Assembly (NCBI RefSeq): GCF_023101765.2
Contig: NC_064227.1
Location: 2,799,592 to 2,863,591 of the forward strand
From: Spodoptera frugiperda
Lineage: Eukaryota; Arthropoda; Insecta; Lepidoptera; Noctuidae
Length of the DNA stretch: 64,000 nt
Direction of reading: 5' to 3'
Shown here: in pieces, positions 11,316-23,166 of the stretch
How positions within the stretch are numbered: position 1 is the stretch's first letter
How the letters are laid out: every line of letters starts with the position of its first letter
Made by a program: the position numbers and the translations under genes
Notes under the pieces: generated by a model
Database searches by the model: none
What the model saw: only the letters and a program-made list of their open reading frames with translations
Told to the model about the DNA's origin: nothing

Positions 11316-12464
11316 AACCACAGTGATAATTCGTGCGGACCCATCGACGTCCGCCGAAACATGGTTGCCGAGTTCATCCTGAGTCAGCAGCAGCTGCTGA
11401 GCGGAGCGGGTGGCGGAGCCCTGGGCCCCGTGCCACCCCCCTCCCGCGCACCACCACCTCCAAGAGGTCGCCATTCCGTCTCCCCGCACTTCCCAATGGA
11501 CCAGAGCCAAGGCCCCGTGGGGAGCCCCGGCGACCCAAATGACTACTCTCCTTTCGAATTCAACAAACGCAAGGAGTTCTTCGGCCAGCGCAAACAGAGG
11601 GAGTTCATACCCGACAGCAAGAAAGATGATGGTTACTGGGACCGTCGCAGGAGAAACAACGAAGCTGCCAAGCGCTCCCGAGAAAAGAGGCGCTTCAATG
11701 ACATGGTTCTGGAGCAGCGCGTCGTAGAACTGTCAAAGGAGAACCACGTACTCAAAGCACAGCTTGATGCTATAAAGGAAAAATATGGAATATGCGGAGA
11801 AACCCTCATAAGCATAGACCAGGTGTTGGCCACTCTACCTACATGTGACCAAGTTCTCTGTGTAACCAAGAGGAGTAAGCTGACGCCGAACGCACTGTTC
11901 CCCGCGCCACCACCACCGCCCCCAGCAGCACCTGCATCGCCCCCCTCCCCGCCACCCCAGCGCCAGCCGGAGCCCTACCAGGAGAGGCTACCGGCCCCCG
12001 AGGCGTACTACCCACACCCCGCACACTACGAGCCCCCCGGCTCCGTTCTCAATCTGTCCAGATCTCGCCGCGTGCCCTCCCCCTACGAGCTGTCCTCTCT
12101 CTCAGGCTCAGGGGATGAGACCGCTGAACAGTACGCCCCCGAAAACAACGGGCTGCCGCTCAAACTTCGCCATAAATCCCATCTCGGCGACAAGGACGTC
12201 GCCAGCGCCCTGCTCTCCCTTCAGCACATAAAGCAGGAGCCAGGTCCCCGATCCTCACCCTCATGGGACGGGGAAGGTTCTAGTGACGAGAGAGACTCCG
12301 GGATCTCCATAGGCGCGGAGTTCAGGCCGCAGCGACCGGACGACAGGCTAGTGCCCGAGGAGGACGACACACACCTGAAGGCGGAGCTGGAGCGGCTGGC
12401 GACGGAGGTGGCCACGCTGAAGAACATGATGCACCAGAACAAGGCGCGCGTGCACGAGCACTGA
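11316..12464 (+). CDS. vri: Vrille, bZIP transcription factor (main coding exon)
   Basis: This is a NFIL3/Vrille-type bZIP repressor of the circadian clock; in flies VRI represses Clock and is itself induced by CLOCK-CYCLE. The conserved block begins near NKRKEFFGQRKQREFIPD, continues through basic region RRRRNNEAAKRSREKRR and a leucine zipper around VVELSKENHVLKAQLDAI, and ends in the VRI-typical extension with LATLPTCDQVLCVTKRSKL. Counted from the ATG at 11361 the bZIP is about residues 94-155 of 367. The N-terminus is proline-rich with SQQQLL; the middle is proline-rich; LSRSRR follows. The last 30 residues (LKAELERLATEVATLKNMM) look like a second short coiled coil. The exon starts after a good acceptor (TTTCAG) and is open from its first base, so translation starts either at 11361 or in an upstream exon such as 6637-6675. 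Confidence 0.93.
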   Translation, partial: NHSDNSCGPIDVRRNMVAEFILSQQQLLSGAGGGALGPVPPPSRAPPPPRGRHSVSPHFPMDQSQGPVGSPGDPNDYSPFEFNKRKEFFGQRKQREFIPDSKKDDGYWDRRRRNNEAAKRSREKRRFNDMVLEQRVVELSKENHVLKAQLDAIKEKYGICGETLISIDQVLATLPTCDQVLCVTKRSKLTPNALFPAPPPPPPAAPASPPSPPPQRQPEPYQERLPAPEAYYPHPAHYEPPGSVLNLSRSRRVPSPYELSSLSGSGDETAEQYAPENNGLPLKLRHKSHLGDKDVASALLSLQHIKQEPGPRSSPSWDGEGSSDERDSGISIGAEFRPQRPDDRLVPEEDDTHLKAELERLATEVATLKNMMHQNKARVHEH

Positions 12465-13695
12465 GCAGCCGCCGCCTGCGCCTGGACCGCGCAGCCGCCC
12501 CCGCCCGCGCCCGCGCCGCGCCCCGCGCTCCGCGCCCGCGCCCAGCGTCGCACTCGCTCGTACAAACTGTCTCCCCTCCCAGTAGATGAAGTTACCACGT
12601 TGTAAAGAGATGAATATTATATTTGTATCATATTGTGCAGCTGTAAGCGGCTAAGCCGACGCCTATTTGTAATCCTTCCTATTAGTTGTCTGTCGTGGTC
12701 GATGTATAGTATGTACTCGTGTAGGGTAGGCAGAAGTAGTGGCAGGTCGTCGTAGACGCGCCTCCTGGACCCTTTCATATGAAAATGAGACTAATTATGT
12801 TCGGTTTACAGACTTTTCGAACAGATAAAACTTGTCTACTCAGTGATAGGATATAAAAAATGCATTTTTAGTGATGAGCTATGTATGTATATGTAATTAA
12901 GTTAAAGTAGTAGATCTGTTTCATCTTTTCGAAGACTCGATAGTGAAAAATCGATGGCTAAAGACTATGTTCTTATAAGTAGTTTGTAAGCTTTGATCTA
13001 AGTAAATTTAAGTCCAACTTAGATGGTTATTTATAAAATTAATGTATATTTCTCATTTCGGATTGCCCCGTTAAGTTTTGAACCAAAAAGATGATAGGTC
13101 CTCTGGTGAACTGGTGAGAAATCGCAAATAATATGTAAGACATAAATAATACTTCATACATTAAATCCTATAATGGCAGATGTATTGATAAATATAACAA
13201 AAACAAGAATACCAGTGCCTTTTACAATACATACCTACCTTTATAAATAGCTACATAAAGGAATATTTTTGTACACTTATTAGTAAAAAAAGAAAAAAGC
13301 GATTTCATCTTTCGGGAACCATGGTCGTTACTACGGGTTCGTGACTCACTGCAACTCGATCGGTAGATCTATTCGTTTCCTTTTGAAAAGCGAATGGTAG
13401 TTGATAATTAGAGTAACAGCGAGATGTTTTCGAGTTGTAGTGAGAAACGGACTCGTGGTAGACACAAGATTAAATTTGTAAATGTATCGAATCCTAAGAG
13501 ATGCTAGTTGGCAAGTATTTCAGTTTAATATTGTAAATGTTACTCCTAGTATTGCTCTAAAGGGCATGTGATAGGACTGAGAAGATGGTATACTAAGTAT
13601 TTATTTATTATTCGGACCGTGAAAGAGGATTTTACAATTTATTATCTTTGTATAAGAACACTATACGATATGAATAAATTGTGTACATTACAATT
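12465..13695 (+). other. vri: vrille 3' UTR
   Basis: The sequence after the TGA at 12462-12464 begins with a GC-rich stretch and then becomes AT-rich. AATAAA at 13673-13678, followed by GT-rich sequence, is the best polyadenylation signal. The end point is an estimate. Confidence 0.6.
13673..13678 (+). terminator. vri: AATAAA polyadenylation signal of vrille
   Basis: A canonical hexamer about 1.2 kb after the stop codon, followed by GTGTACATTAC, which is compatible with a cleavage region. Confidence 0.55.
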
Positions 13696-14385
13696 ATTTA
13701 TGAATTTTATTTCCTTTCTATAACCCTAACTTGATGATGCAGAGCAAACACACACCTAAATACTACAAAAATGATACAATAACTAAAAAAACAGATACCC
13801 TACAGGGTTGATAATACTCTATGAGTTTAATAATATAGGTAAGACAAGAAGACACAACCTTAATTCATCATCAGATCAAACTGATGTGATTCACATTAAT
13901 TAGAAAACGAATAGTACCTACTCAACAGAGAAATAAAATTGAATGAACACTACAACAAACACTTTAAAAACACTACAAACTACTGCAAAAATAACTGAGT
14001 TGAAACAGTGGTACTCTATATCAAAATAATATAACACAAAATATCAGGAGATTATGCAGAAGGCTAACTATAGCCCATTCACGTCACTAATTACCAGTTA
14101 TGTTATTATTAACATTACCAGAGCATTATAACAAGCTTAATAGTGGTAAGACAGATAACCAAAGTAATCGATATAGGTGCCCCAAAGCATAAGCCAACAA
14201 TTGTAGCAATGGAGACTACGTCAAATTCAGTTAAAGGCGAGCTGGGTGCCGATATCCGCAATGATGAGGTTAAACAATATAACTAAAGAAATAAACACGA
14301 TATTACTAGCTAGCCAAAATAGCCTATATCACTTTCTAGTCTTCTAACTTCTCTGGCCAGGGTTATGCGTCAAGCACAATAATAT
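13696..14385. other. intergenic, nothing recognised
   Basis: AT-rich sequence with no coding frame, repeat or RNA that I can support. Confidence 0.5.
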
Positions 14386-14389
14386 ACCG

Positions 14390-14660
14390 AGGTTCTAGCC
14401 CAACTCAGGAGTAGGAACTGGTTTGTAATTAGTATGACACTCTCTTCCGGATCAACCAGGGCGAGAGGAGACATTCCATAATTTTCTCCTTAAAAAACCC
14501 TCCAGACTAGCGTGGTTACTGGAGCTCCAGCTCGAAAAGGAAAAGTAGGAACGGGGTGGTTTTTAATCAGTAAGAATCTGGCACTCCCTCTCACCTTGCT
14601 CAAAGCGGTAGAAATAAGAAGTCATAGGAGGATTTTCCCCCCTTAAAAAAAAGACTTCCT
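14390..14660 (+). repeat. family B repeat, two tandem copies
   Basis: Family B has a core reading 'agcaggagtaggaacggggt', then ggtttttaatcagtaagagtctgacactcc, and ends in ccccccttaaaaaaa. Here a partial copy (14390-14500) precedes a fuller copy (14505-14660). The A-rich 3' end suggests a SINE or a LINE 3' end. Other copies: 16955-17045 (-), 18050-18250, 21535-21685, 24440-24580, 28736-28960 (two copies) and 29375-29515. Confidence 0.65.
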
Positions 14661-15149
14661 CAAGCCACAAAAACCATTCCATAAAACCGATGCGTTACGA
14701 CGTAAAAGAAAGACCATCAATTGCTTTCGCATTTCTAATATTAAAATCAATGATACTTACTTCTCTGACTCACCCATTAACAAAACACAGGCGCAATACT
14801 ATGACATGTGTCAGGTGTTATGTAAAAATCATCAGACCAGCTAAAAATATGAGATCAGCAGATTAGTACATGCGTCTATCGCTAGGTAACCTACTTACTT
14901 ACTTCTCTTAATCAGTAAAAAAGGTCTAGACATGAATACCAAATATGGCTGATTAAAGCAATGTTTTATTATAAATCTAATTAGTCATTGTATAAATTAG
15001 CAATTTTAATTTAACGAGTAAATGCTTTGGTTCTGCTCTTTTAAGCAAAGAAATTACTATGACTATAGTGACCATTGATACAATGCTTGCGAGATGTAAA
15101 ATAGATTTCACTTAATTATATTTTAATTCCTATGATACATTAATAACAA

Positions 15150-15400
15150 TAGCTCATCATCATCACATCAGCCACAAGACGCTCATTGCTAAACATAGGC
15201 CTACCCCAATGACTTCCAGATTCCAGACAGGCCGGTTGGTAGCAAACTGCATCCAGCGGCTCCCCACGACCTTAATCAGGTCATTTGTCCACCTTATTGG
15301 TGGGCGTTCTACGCCGCGCTTGCCGGTACGCGGTCTCCACTAGATATAACTTTTCTGCTCCAAATGCCGTCGGTTCCCCGAACTATGTGTCCTGCCTATG
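15150..15400 (-). mobile_element. RTE-like LINE 3' end
   Basis: On the - strand a frame resembling an RTE-clade ORF2 C-terminus is readable: RPPIRWTNDL, then GSRWMQFATNRPVW. It is followed by the family's usual tail with a TGATGATGATGA run (+ strand catcatcatcac near 15155). It is 5'-truncated. A second copy of the same tail lies at about 35305-35460. Confidence 0.7.
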
Positions 15401-15880
15401 TGCCACTCCAGCTAGTTTATCCACTGGGCAATGTCGGCGACCAATGAACAATAGCTATCACAGATATAAAATCTCTTTCATAGCCAAACCAGTACACAAA
15501 TATGTGAATAAATATACCAGCTAGCTACCAATCTACCCTTTTTTACCAGTTATTTTACGAGATCCATGTCATTTCCAATGGTACAAATCAGCTATGTATG
15601 TCCCTTCACATCCCTTTAAAATTCCATAAAAAATACTTCAATCCAAAACTCTGTTCCAACGAAAAAAAAGAACAAATAAACAAACAAACATACACATTCA
15701 AATAATAAAATATTATATTAGATATAGATTATACAACTTGTTACAAAAATCTGTACTATGCTACGTAATCGTATTTTCAAATTAACTACATAAACAATAA
15801 AAATCACCTGCTGAATGTAGTTCATGGCATTACACGTGCTGTTCCTCAAATAAGTAGAGATCATCGTCATCATCAACAGC

Positions 15881-16170
15881 CCGGTAAACGAGCAGACGGA
15901 TCACCTGATGGTAAGCAATCGCCGCCATGGACACTCGAAACACCAGAGGCGTTACAAGTGCGTTGCCGGGTCTTTGGAGGTTAGGAATTTAAGGGTTGTT
16001 GGGGAATCAGGGATTGGGAAGATTGGGGATAATTGGGTCTCCAGTAACCTCACTCACACAACAAAACACAACGCAAGCGGTGTTCACGTCGGTATTCTGT
16101 GAGGCCGTGCATCACTTCGGTCGAGCTGGCTTATTTGTGTCGAAGCATGGCTCTCCCACACTTATGTTGG
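15881..16170 (+). repeat. dispersed repeat family A, near full length
   Basis: Family A runs from 'ggtaaacgagcagacggatc' to 'gaagcatggctctcccacac', about 280-290 bp. Copies or pieces occur at 19048-19135 (-), 22925-23005, 27342-27565 (-), 28169-28275 (-), 36826-37096 and 38941-39232. It contains no coding region, and I could not assign a transposon class. The stretch that follows (16171-16340) resembles the RTE-type tail (ggcctttggccagcag). Confidence 0.7.
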
Positions 16171-16954
16171 ACTATGAGCTTTCTAAGATTATTTAGACAC
16201 CACTGACAAAGGGTAACATCGTGAGGAAACCTGAACTTATAATTTTTAATTATAAGTTGAATTGTTGCTCAAACCTTCTCCGTGAGAAGAGGCCTTTGGC
16301 CAGCAGTAGCCACCTTTAAGCTGATAATGTGATGTTTTGTGTCTCAATAATCAAACTGAAAGCTATTAGCTCGCTAAAATCTATTTGTCACTCTAGTAAT
16401 TTCTAGACTATAAAACAAAAGTAAAATGACAAACACATTGACACACATCTCTACATTTTATGTGTTAATTGTCAACAATTAGATTGTATCTATAAGATGC
16501 CTTGCTTACCTGCTTACCTTGTTGTGAAGGAAACAAGGCGTGAAGTTATTTGTGATTACCACCGTGTAATAGGTTTTGGAGACATTGTGACTAAATACTT
16601 GCTTGTGAATCAGGTTAAGTTACGCTAGACACGGTTGCTTTGTGGATGGGTGACCATAACATCTCCAAAAATGTTAAAAATGTTGTCATCTTGATTGTCA
16701 TACCTGTGGCTGTGAATTCATTATAGAGACAGTATTTATTAATTTCGAGGAGGACACTCGATTAGTTTCAACTCTCGACATGAGCTCATAAATATGACCA
16801 GCTTGCGTGGCGACCAATATGGCTACTTCTTTCTACACTGTACATACAGACTACTGAGAACTTTAAAATGGCGCTGCTTAACTCGAAAATCGAATAAAAC
16901 CTATTTCAACAGTCACACCAATTTTTATTTTAGGGGGAAAATATACAATGACTT

Positions 16955-17045
16955 CTCCCACCTTGGGAGAGAGAGGGACTGTCAGACTCCTACTGACTAA
17001 AAACCACCCCGTTCCTACTCCTGCTTTTCGAGCCGGAGCCCCACT
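16955..17045 (-). repeat. family B repeat, partial
   Basis: Reverse-complement copy of the family B core (acttctcccaccttggg, then accaccccgttcctactcct). Confidence 0.6.
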
Positions 17046-17284
17046 AACGCGCTAGCAGCCCTCCTACCTACATACAGTCACACCTTTAACCACCTACGAA
17101 CACTACCAAATTACCTAAGAAATAAAATTAATGCAAAACAACTGTCTAGTCACCAAGTACACGATGATAAAATAAAATCACGCAATAAAACGTCTTGTCC
17201 CAATTTTTATTTTCGTTTATTTAAACACTAGTGCTCTGCCAGCGACTTCACTCGCATAGAATTTAGAATATCTGCCTAGAATCC

Positions 17285-17420
17285 ACGTACATACATAACT
17301 TCACGCTTGTCTCCCATGAGGGTAGGCAGAGACAATGGAACGCCAATTGCTACGAATCTTACATACCTCTTTTGCTTCATCAACAGTCATCAGTCTTTTC
17401 ATGCATGCTCGTCGGTTAAG
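17285..17420 (-). mobile_element. LINE-like remnant with WRSIVSAYPHGRQA frame
   Basis: On the - strand a frame with TVDEAKEVCKIRSNW and SIVSAYPHGRQA is readable, and a close second copy lies at 19485-19600. The recurrence of the same frame suggests a mobile-element tail. The clade is unknown to me. Confidence 0.45.
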
Positions 17421-18049
17421 GATACTTTTAATTTGGCCCTTGTTTAATATATCGCCAATCTGGTCTTTATAATTATTTGCGGCTAAGGCCAGACACATTG
17501 CAGTGCATTTTTCAAACATACAAATTCACATCACACCTAGACCCAAAAGACCCAAAAAAAAAAAAAGGTTGCATGACCCAAAGATGGTCAAAGTGGTTCT
17601 GTGCACTGCAGTCAGTATTCAAAACAAACAAACAATCAAAATTATTTCTCTTTATTATTATGAGTACAGAAATTGGTGGTAATGTGAAGTAATGTCACCA
17701 CTTGTCTCAAAAATAAATGTCTCGTGACCGAATTTTGTGTCAAACGGCCATGAGGGAGGATTCGCCAGACTACAGCGCAGATACTGTGAAAACACACACA
17801 AGACGTGTATGTGTGAGTTTAAGTAAATATTGCTGAAAACACTAAGAATAAATGTAATAAATGTAAGAGATTGTTAATTACGACTATATTTAATTAAGAT
17901 GAGTAAGTACTCGCAATACTTTTTTTCTTTTGTTAAACGCTGTTCCATACTAGGATTGTCTCCTGTATCGTAGGTGCGTTTACAAACATACAAGTTCACA
18001 TACACATGACACCCAGACTCGACACAAAAATCCAACAAGCTCAGAGCCT
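17421..18049. other. intergenic, nothing recognised
   Basis: No coding region or clear repeat could be supported here. Confidence 0.4.
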
Positions 18050-18250
18050 CAAAGAGTCATCAGACCTCCACAAATGGGGCCCAGTAGGGTATCCAAAGAT
18101 GCGGACTACATAACGGGTTTACCGGGACTTTAGCTTGAAAAGCAGGAGTAGAAACGAGGTGGTTTTTAATCAGTATGAGTCTGACACTCCTCGTCTCAGC
18201 CAAGGAGGACTCGTCAGTCATTGGATGATATTTAACCCCTTTAAAAAATA
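18050..18250 (+). repeat. family B repeat
   Basis: A copy with the agcaggagtagaaacgaggt core and A-rich 3' end (cccctttaaaaaata). Confidence 0.6.
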
Positions 18251-18848
18251 GTGCCAATAATGTGAAAAGCGAGTAGTGTTGAGCTTAGTCCACAGCCGCA
18301 ATTTTAATCACTGAACAAGAGTTAAACAATCTTCACCAGTTCACTACACATTACACATGATTTAAAAATGAATACGTATCTAGGGAATTCGGTCAAGGTT
18401 AAGCAGCTTTCTTTGTTATCAATTCGCCAATCAAATGGGGGCAGACGATAATAATTATGGCTACTCTTCTTTTTTGTTTTTACGCCTAGATCTTTTGAGT
18501 CTAAAATTAGGATAGTCTAGTCTAGATTTTAGACTAGATTTTAAATGTTAATGAGGTTATTGTTGTACAAGTAGATGAGGTTTGAGTCTGAATTGTGATT
18601 TGGATTTGTAGGTTGAGCTATTAAGTTGTAATTTTGGTTTTTTATGTCTAAGGTTTTGTGTGCAAGTTTCACTTGGGGTCTTGATTTGTAGGTGGCCTAA
18701 AGAGGTATTGATTAGCTTGTAGCTTTCTTCAAGAATCATTATTAAAAGCAGGTGATGGTTTACTGATGTGGTATGGGATGTGAGTCTTTTCTAAGTAAGA
18801 GAATCGCAGTTTTAAAGATATTTAGTAAGGAAATACTGATATTATATA

Positions 18849-18945
18849 CAGTGGCGTAGCGTAGTGGGGGCGGCAGGGGCGGCCCGCCCCGGGCGGCACT
18901 TTTTAGGGGGCGGCTAATAAAAATATTTTGTAAATATTTCAACCA
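18849..18945. mobile_element. possible hAT terminus (CAGTGGCGTAGCGTAG)
   Basis: CAGTGGCGTAGC is a common terminus of hAT elements. The following GGGGGCGGC-rich sequence resembles the subterminal region of the element at 29905-33477. No matching opposite end was found, so this may be a solo end. Confidence 0.35.
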
Positions 18946-19047
18946 TTTTATATTTTTTTCGCAACTAGAGATCGGTGAAAGTAGTGATAGTGGGGATAGA
19001 ACCTTCAAACCTTCAAGAAAAGAGCGTATTCCTTTTTATAAGGCAAG

Positions 19048-19135
19048 TAACGCACCTGTGAATACTCTGGTGTTGCGGGTGTCCATGGGCGGTGCTGATC
19101 GCTTACCATCAGGTGATCCATCTGCTCATGTCATA
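19048..19135 (-). repeat. family A repeat, 5' fragment
   Basis: Reverse copy of the family A left portion (gtgtccatgggcgg, cttaccatcaggtgatcc). Confidence 0.6.
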
Positions 19136-19484
19136 TGCCTCCTTTCCCATAAGATAAACTCATATTTAGGTATCTACTAAATAATTAATTAGACCATTGT
19201 TTACACAAACGCACAAACATTACGAAATAAGGTTTTCCCAAAAAAAAAATATGTGTCAGCTATTTGTAACTAAAGATTTTACGCGAAGATAATGTTTTCA
19301 TGTTTTTACCAAAACAATTAACCTTCAGAAATACATGGAACGATGCGTCCACGCTTTCCCAGTAAGCGAGTGATAGAATAACAAAAATATTTACATATTA
19401 TGCTTGTGTACTGTCGGCTACACTTTACTTACAGTCCGTCTGAAATTCACGACGTAGTAGTTTTCGAATACATACGTACATACA

Positions 19485-19600
19485 TACATAACCTCTCGCC
19501 TGTCTCCCATGGGGGTAGGCAGAGACAATGGAACGCCAATTGCTGCGATTCTTACACACCTCTTTCGCTTCATCAACAGTCATCAGTCTTTTCGAACTCA
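19485..19600 (-). mobile_element. second copy of the LINE-like remnant at 17285-17420
   Basis: It shares gtctcccatgggggtaggca and the following hundred bases with the copy near 17.3 kb, with few differences. Confidence 0.45.
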
Positions 19601-19908
19601 TATTGAATATGGTATTAGATACATCACTAACGTTAAAAAATATTTATTCTTGAAATCCTGTCGACTTCCTATAGCTAAGCTGTGAAACTATGTCACCGTT
19701 TCTACAGATAGCTGCCCAGCTATACGATGCTGAGTATACGATGTATCGATAGTAAGAAAGCAATCCATAGCACACATCAACAGCACGCATAAATAGTACA
19801 TATCTTTCCATACAAAACCATACCTTAGCTAACATAATATTAATACCTTTCTAGTAAGTATCATAAAATATCATCACAGACCTTTCATTTACAAACACCA
19901 ATTACTTA

Positions 19909-21016
19909 GGCCGCGTTTCCATTGACGCGGAGCGGGGCGGAGAAGAGCGGTGAAGAGCGGTGAAAAGTTGTCAGTGTTTCCACTGACGCGGAGCTGGGCG
20001 GAGAGGGGCGGAGAAGAGCGGTGAAAAATGGTCAGCGGAGTGGAGTGAGGCGGAGCGGAGCATACTTTTGGAATCATATTGAGAGATTGACCATGTCTAA
20101 ATACAATAGACCCTTTATCGATCAAATATCGCAATCGATATTTTCATTTAGAGTTTATTGTTTTTTTTATATGATATATTAAACTAAATAAGATTTACAA
20201 ATATAGTTAATTTTATAAACGACTAGCAAACCCCGGCGAACTCCGTTTCGCCACCAGATGGGCTTTTCTCTTGACTTTTTTCTAATTTTTTTTTTTTGCT
20301 ATAAACCTCACGGAGCCCGAGACCATTCCAACGAATGCAAAACCATGGAAATCGGTTCGTGCGTTCTGGAGTTATAGCGTCAGGAAGGAAAATCCAACTT
20401 ATTTTTATATAATAGAATATTTCGACATGAAAATAAAACTAAAAGAAAGTATTTTCTCAATTGAAAGTTATGATTTACTTGAATATCAATTATCATTAAC
20501 GACTATTTGAGTAACGACTGTTTAAGAAAATTTAAAACATCAATATAACATTGAAAATAAATATATTTTTGTTTGATAAGTAATTTGTTTCGTAGTAATC
20601 GATTTTAAGAAAATCGATAAACAACACCCTCACACACGCTACTTGGAATCCCTTTTTGGTTACTTCGTGAATCTTCGTGTAATACAATACTCAACAATAC
20701 TCGGTACTCGATTATATGTCTCTGTCACACGTTAGCATTGGCGTCGTGTTAGTGTCACTATCCTTGTCTTAAGTACAGTACAGTACCGCACCGCGCTGCT
20801 CCGCACCGCTCCGCTGTCCTCCGCATAGCACCGCCCCGCTGCCCTCCGCACCGCATCGTCTCGCTATATATTTTTATGAATATCCGCTCAGCTCTGCTCT
20901 GCCCCGCTCATGCTGATTCCATTGAAGCGGAGCGGAGATTTCGAGCATAGTGATTGGTCAATTCGTGCACCGCTAAGCTCTTCTCCGCCCCGCTCCGCTT
21001 CAATGGAAACGCGGCC
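19909..21016. mobile_element. PIF/Harbinger-like GC-rich MITE, enlarged copy
   Basis: The inverted ends GGCCGCGTTTCCATTGACGC (left) and the matching complement at 20997-21016 are flanked by TTA on both sides (19906-19908 and 21017-21019). A 3-bp TTA target duplication with GG-starting ends is typical of PIF/Harbinger. The arms are made of GCGGAGCGGGGCGGAGAAGAGC-type repeats. The AT-rich middle carries foreign material, including an insect repeat-like stretch at about 20220-20415. A compact relative lies at 28535-28711. No transposase is encoded. Confidence 0.65.
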
Positions 21017-21379
21017 TTAGTCTGGCCATAAATACTGTTCACATAAAAAAAATTACATTTGAATTTGGAATATGTAATTTTTATACGATTGTTAATTGTG
21101 TTTTTTCAGTTTGGCGTCAATACATTGTACAATATATATTTTTTCTTTAATACAATATTTATGGCAAGACTAGGTATATTAGTTAAACAAAAAACAACGA
21201 TCCCAAACTCTTATTGAGACGTAACTAAGACAGTATTTAGTCTGTATTTCCGTCTGTAACCCGGTTACCGTTACGTGACATAGGTATTCGCGTACAGGAA
21301 TGTGATGGCGCCTAATATTAGACCAGTGACTAACTAGTTATCTCACAAAGGCAGGTATCTACATTATCTTAAACGCTTA

Positions 21380-21690
21380 CAAGATTATTTCGACACCAGT
21401 GATAGACGGTGAAGGAAAACATCGTGAGGAAACCGGTTTTTTTAGGGAAACCAATGACTTCTCCCGCCTTAAGTGAAACGAGAGAGGCGCTAGGTAGTCT
21501 GCAACTCCGGATTGTGAGGAAACCTAGACTTATAATTTTCGGAGCTGCGGACTGCCTAGCACAGGGGCTCCGGCTCGACAAGCAGGAGTAGGAACGGGGT
21601 GTTTTTTAGTCAATCAGACTCTGACATTCCCTCTCGCCAAAGGCGGGAGAAGTCATTAGATAATTTCACCACTCAAAAAAAAAATAAATA
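21380..21690. repeat. patchwork of repeat tails including family B
   Basis: This holds an inverted fragment around 21445-21490 and a + strand family B copy at 21535-21685. The phrase 'aaaacatcgtgaggaaacc' near 21417 also occurs near 16221. Confidence 0.55.
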
Positions 21691-21719
21691 AAAGCGAGTT
21701 GACGATTTCAAACTTATAA

Positions 21720-21885
21720 TTTCTAATTACAACCCGCCTTAAGCGTGGTGATTAATGCTCCTTCTCTAACCTTCTCTTCTCTCTGTAAGTGCCGATTGCA
21801 GCAAAGGACTCTTCTTGTAAGAAGTAAGAAGAGGTCTTCTAAGAAGACACTCACTTGTAGACTGATGATGATGATGATGACTAAC
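21720..21885 (+). mobile_element. RTE-type LINE tail ending in (GATGAT)n
   Basis: It ends in ctgatgatgatgatgatga, the microsatellite-like terminus typical of RTE elements, preceded by the degraded 'gcagcaaaggactcttctt' motif. Confidence 0.45.
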
Positions 21886-22924
21886 TAGTTATCTCAGAAA
21901 GGTATGTACATTATCTGAACGTGATTACAAGTCAAAGATTGCGTGCACAAATATTTTAAACCCAACAAACGTCATGTCTTACGTGATGTTACTTGGTAAA
22001 TGAGGAAAACTGTGATCATGTAGGTGAGAAGTGGTGGAGATCACGCTTTAAGGCAAGCTTATTTTAAGTTTTGAACCGTGAATAGATACAGTCCAATGAT
22101 TTAACTAGTGTAATACTTTAAATTACTTTAGGAATAATAGTTGACAATATACATATACAAATATTTTTTACTAGCTTTCGCCCGAGCCCGTAGGATTAAA
22201 AGTGGCCTATGTAGTAATCCAGACCAAATTGTAGCTTTATTTCAAATTTCATCCCGATCACTTCAGCCTTTTTGATGTAAAGGTGTAACAAACAAAGAAA
22301 TATACAAACTTTTGCATTTATTAAAAACGACACTTACGACATGAATAAAAATGGGAGATAGGCGTGAGGATATGTAAGTTGTAGTTAGTCAGGAATCGGT
22401 ATTTGAAAAAAATATGGGCCTACTCTACCATACAAAAGATTCCACTCCTAACAACAATTCACGTTTATTGGCAAAAATAGATCACAAGAAAAAAGGTTCC
22501 ATTATAGTGAACTGATAATAAACTAGTTAAAAATATACGTAAAAGAATATCTATAAACGTCTCTGATATACTCTACGTGAACTAAAAGACGTGTTTATAT
22601 GATTATTATCAAACAGATTACGTGCACAGTAATTTAATTCTTAGAAACGTCATTTGTTACGTAATTTTGTTGGTAAATGAGGAAAATCTACAGGTACGTA
22701 GTTAACTGAAGACCTGATCATAGCTAGCTACCAAGAGATGAGTAGCAGCATCATCAAAAGCATCAGCATTTTCCTGACCACTATCCCCTTGCCAAGACCT
22801 GGGTGCTTACTCTTAAAACCAATCTCAATGTCAATGCAATTTCAATGCAATAAAATCTCAATAATTATTCAATCTTAAAACAATACTACCCCAATCGTAG
22901 CTGTTTTTCTATAGTATAAGCCTG
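21886..22924. other. intergenic, mostly unassigned
   Basis: No gene. The stretch around 22168-22330 (ctagctttcgcccgagcccg onwards) looks like a dispersed lepidopteran repeat, but I cannot name it. Confidence 0.4.
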
Positions 22925-23166
22925 CAAACGAGCAGACGGATCACCTGATGGTAAGCAATCGCCGCTGCCCATGGATACCCGAAACACCAGAGGCGTTACA
23001 AGTGCTTATAATATCGTCATCATATTATTCAAAGCGAGAATAAGACAGGAAAGGGACATGAAAGGCACTATTAAACGTCAGAGTAAATATATTATATCAA
23101 AAAATGTCTGTCTATCGGTCAGTCCTCTAGCGAAGCTATTTGCTCGTACCAAACTGTAGATTCCTA
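22925..23166 (+). repeat. family A fragment joined to the 1940-2010 repeat
   Basis: The left third of family A ends at about 23005. At 23095-23166 there is the same sequence as at 1940-2010. Confidence 0.55.

Noticed and set aside
12221..12598. 125-codon frame on the - strand across the vrille stop
   Set aside because: It is antisense to GC-rich vrille coding sequence, with no homology recognised.
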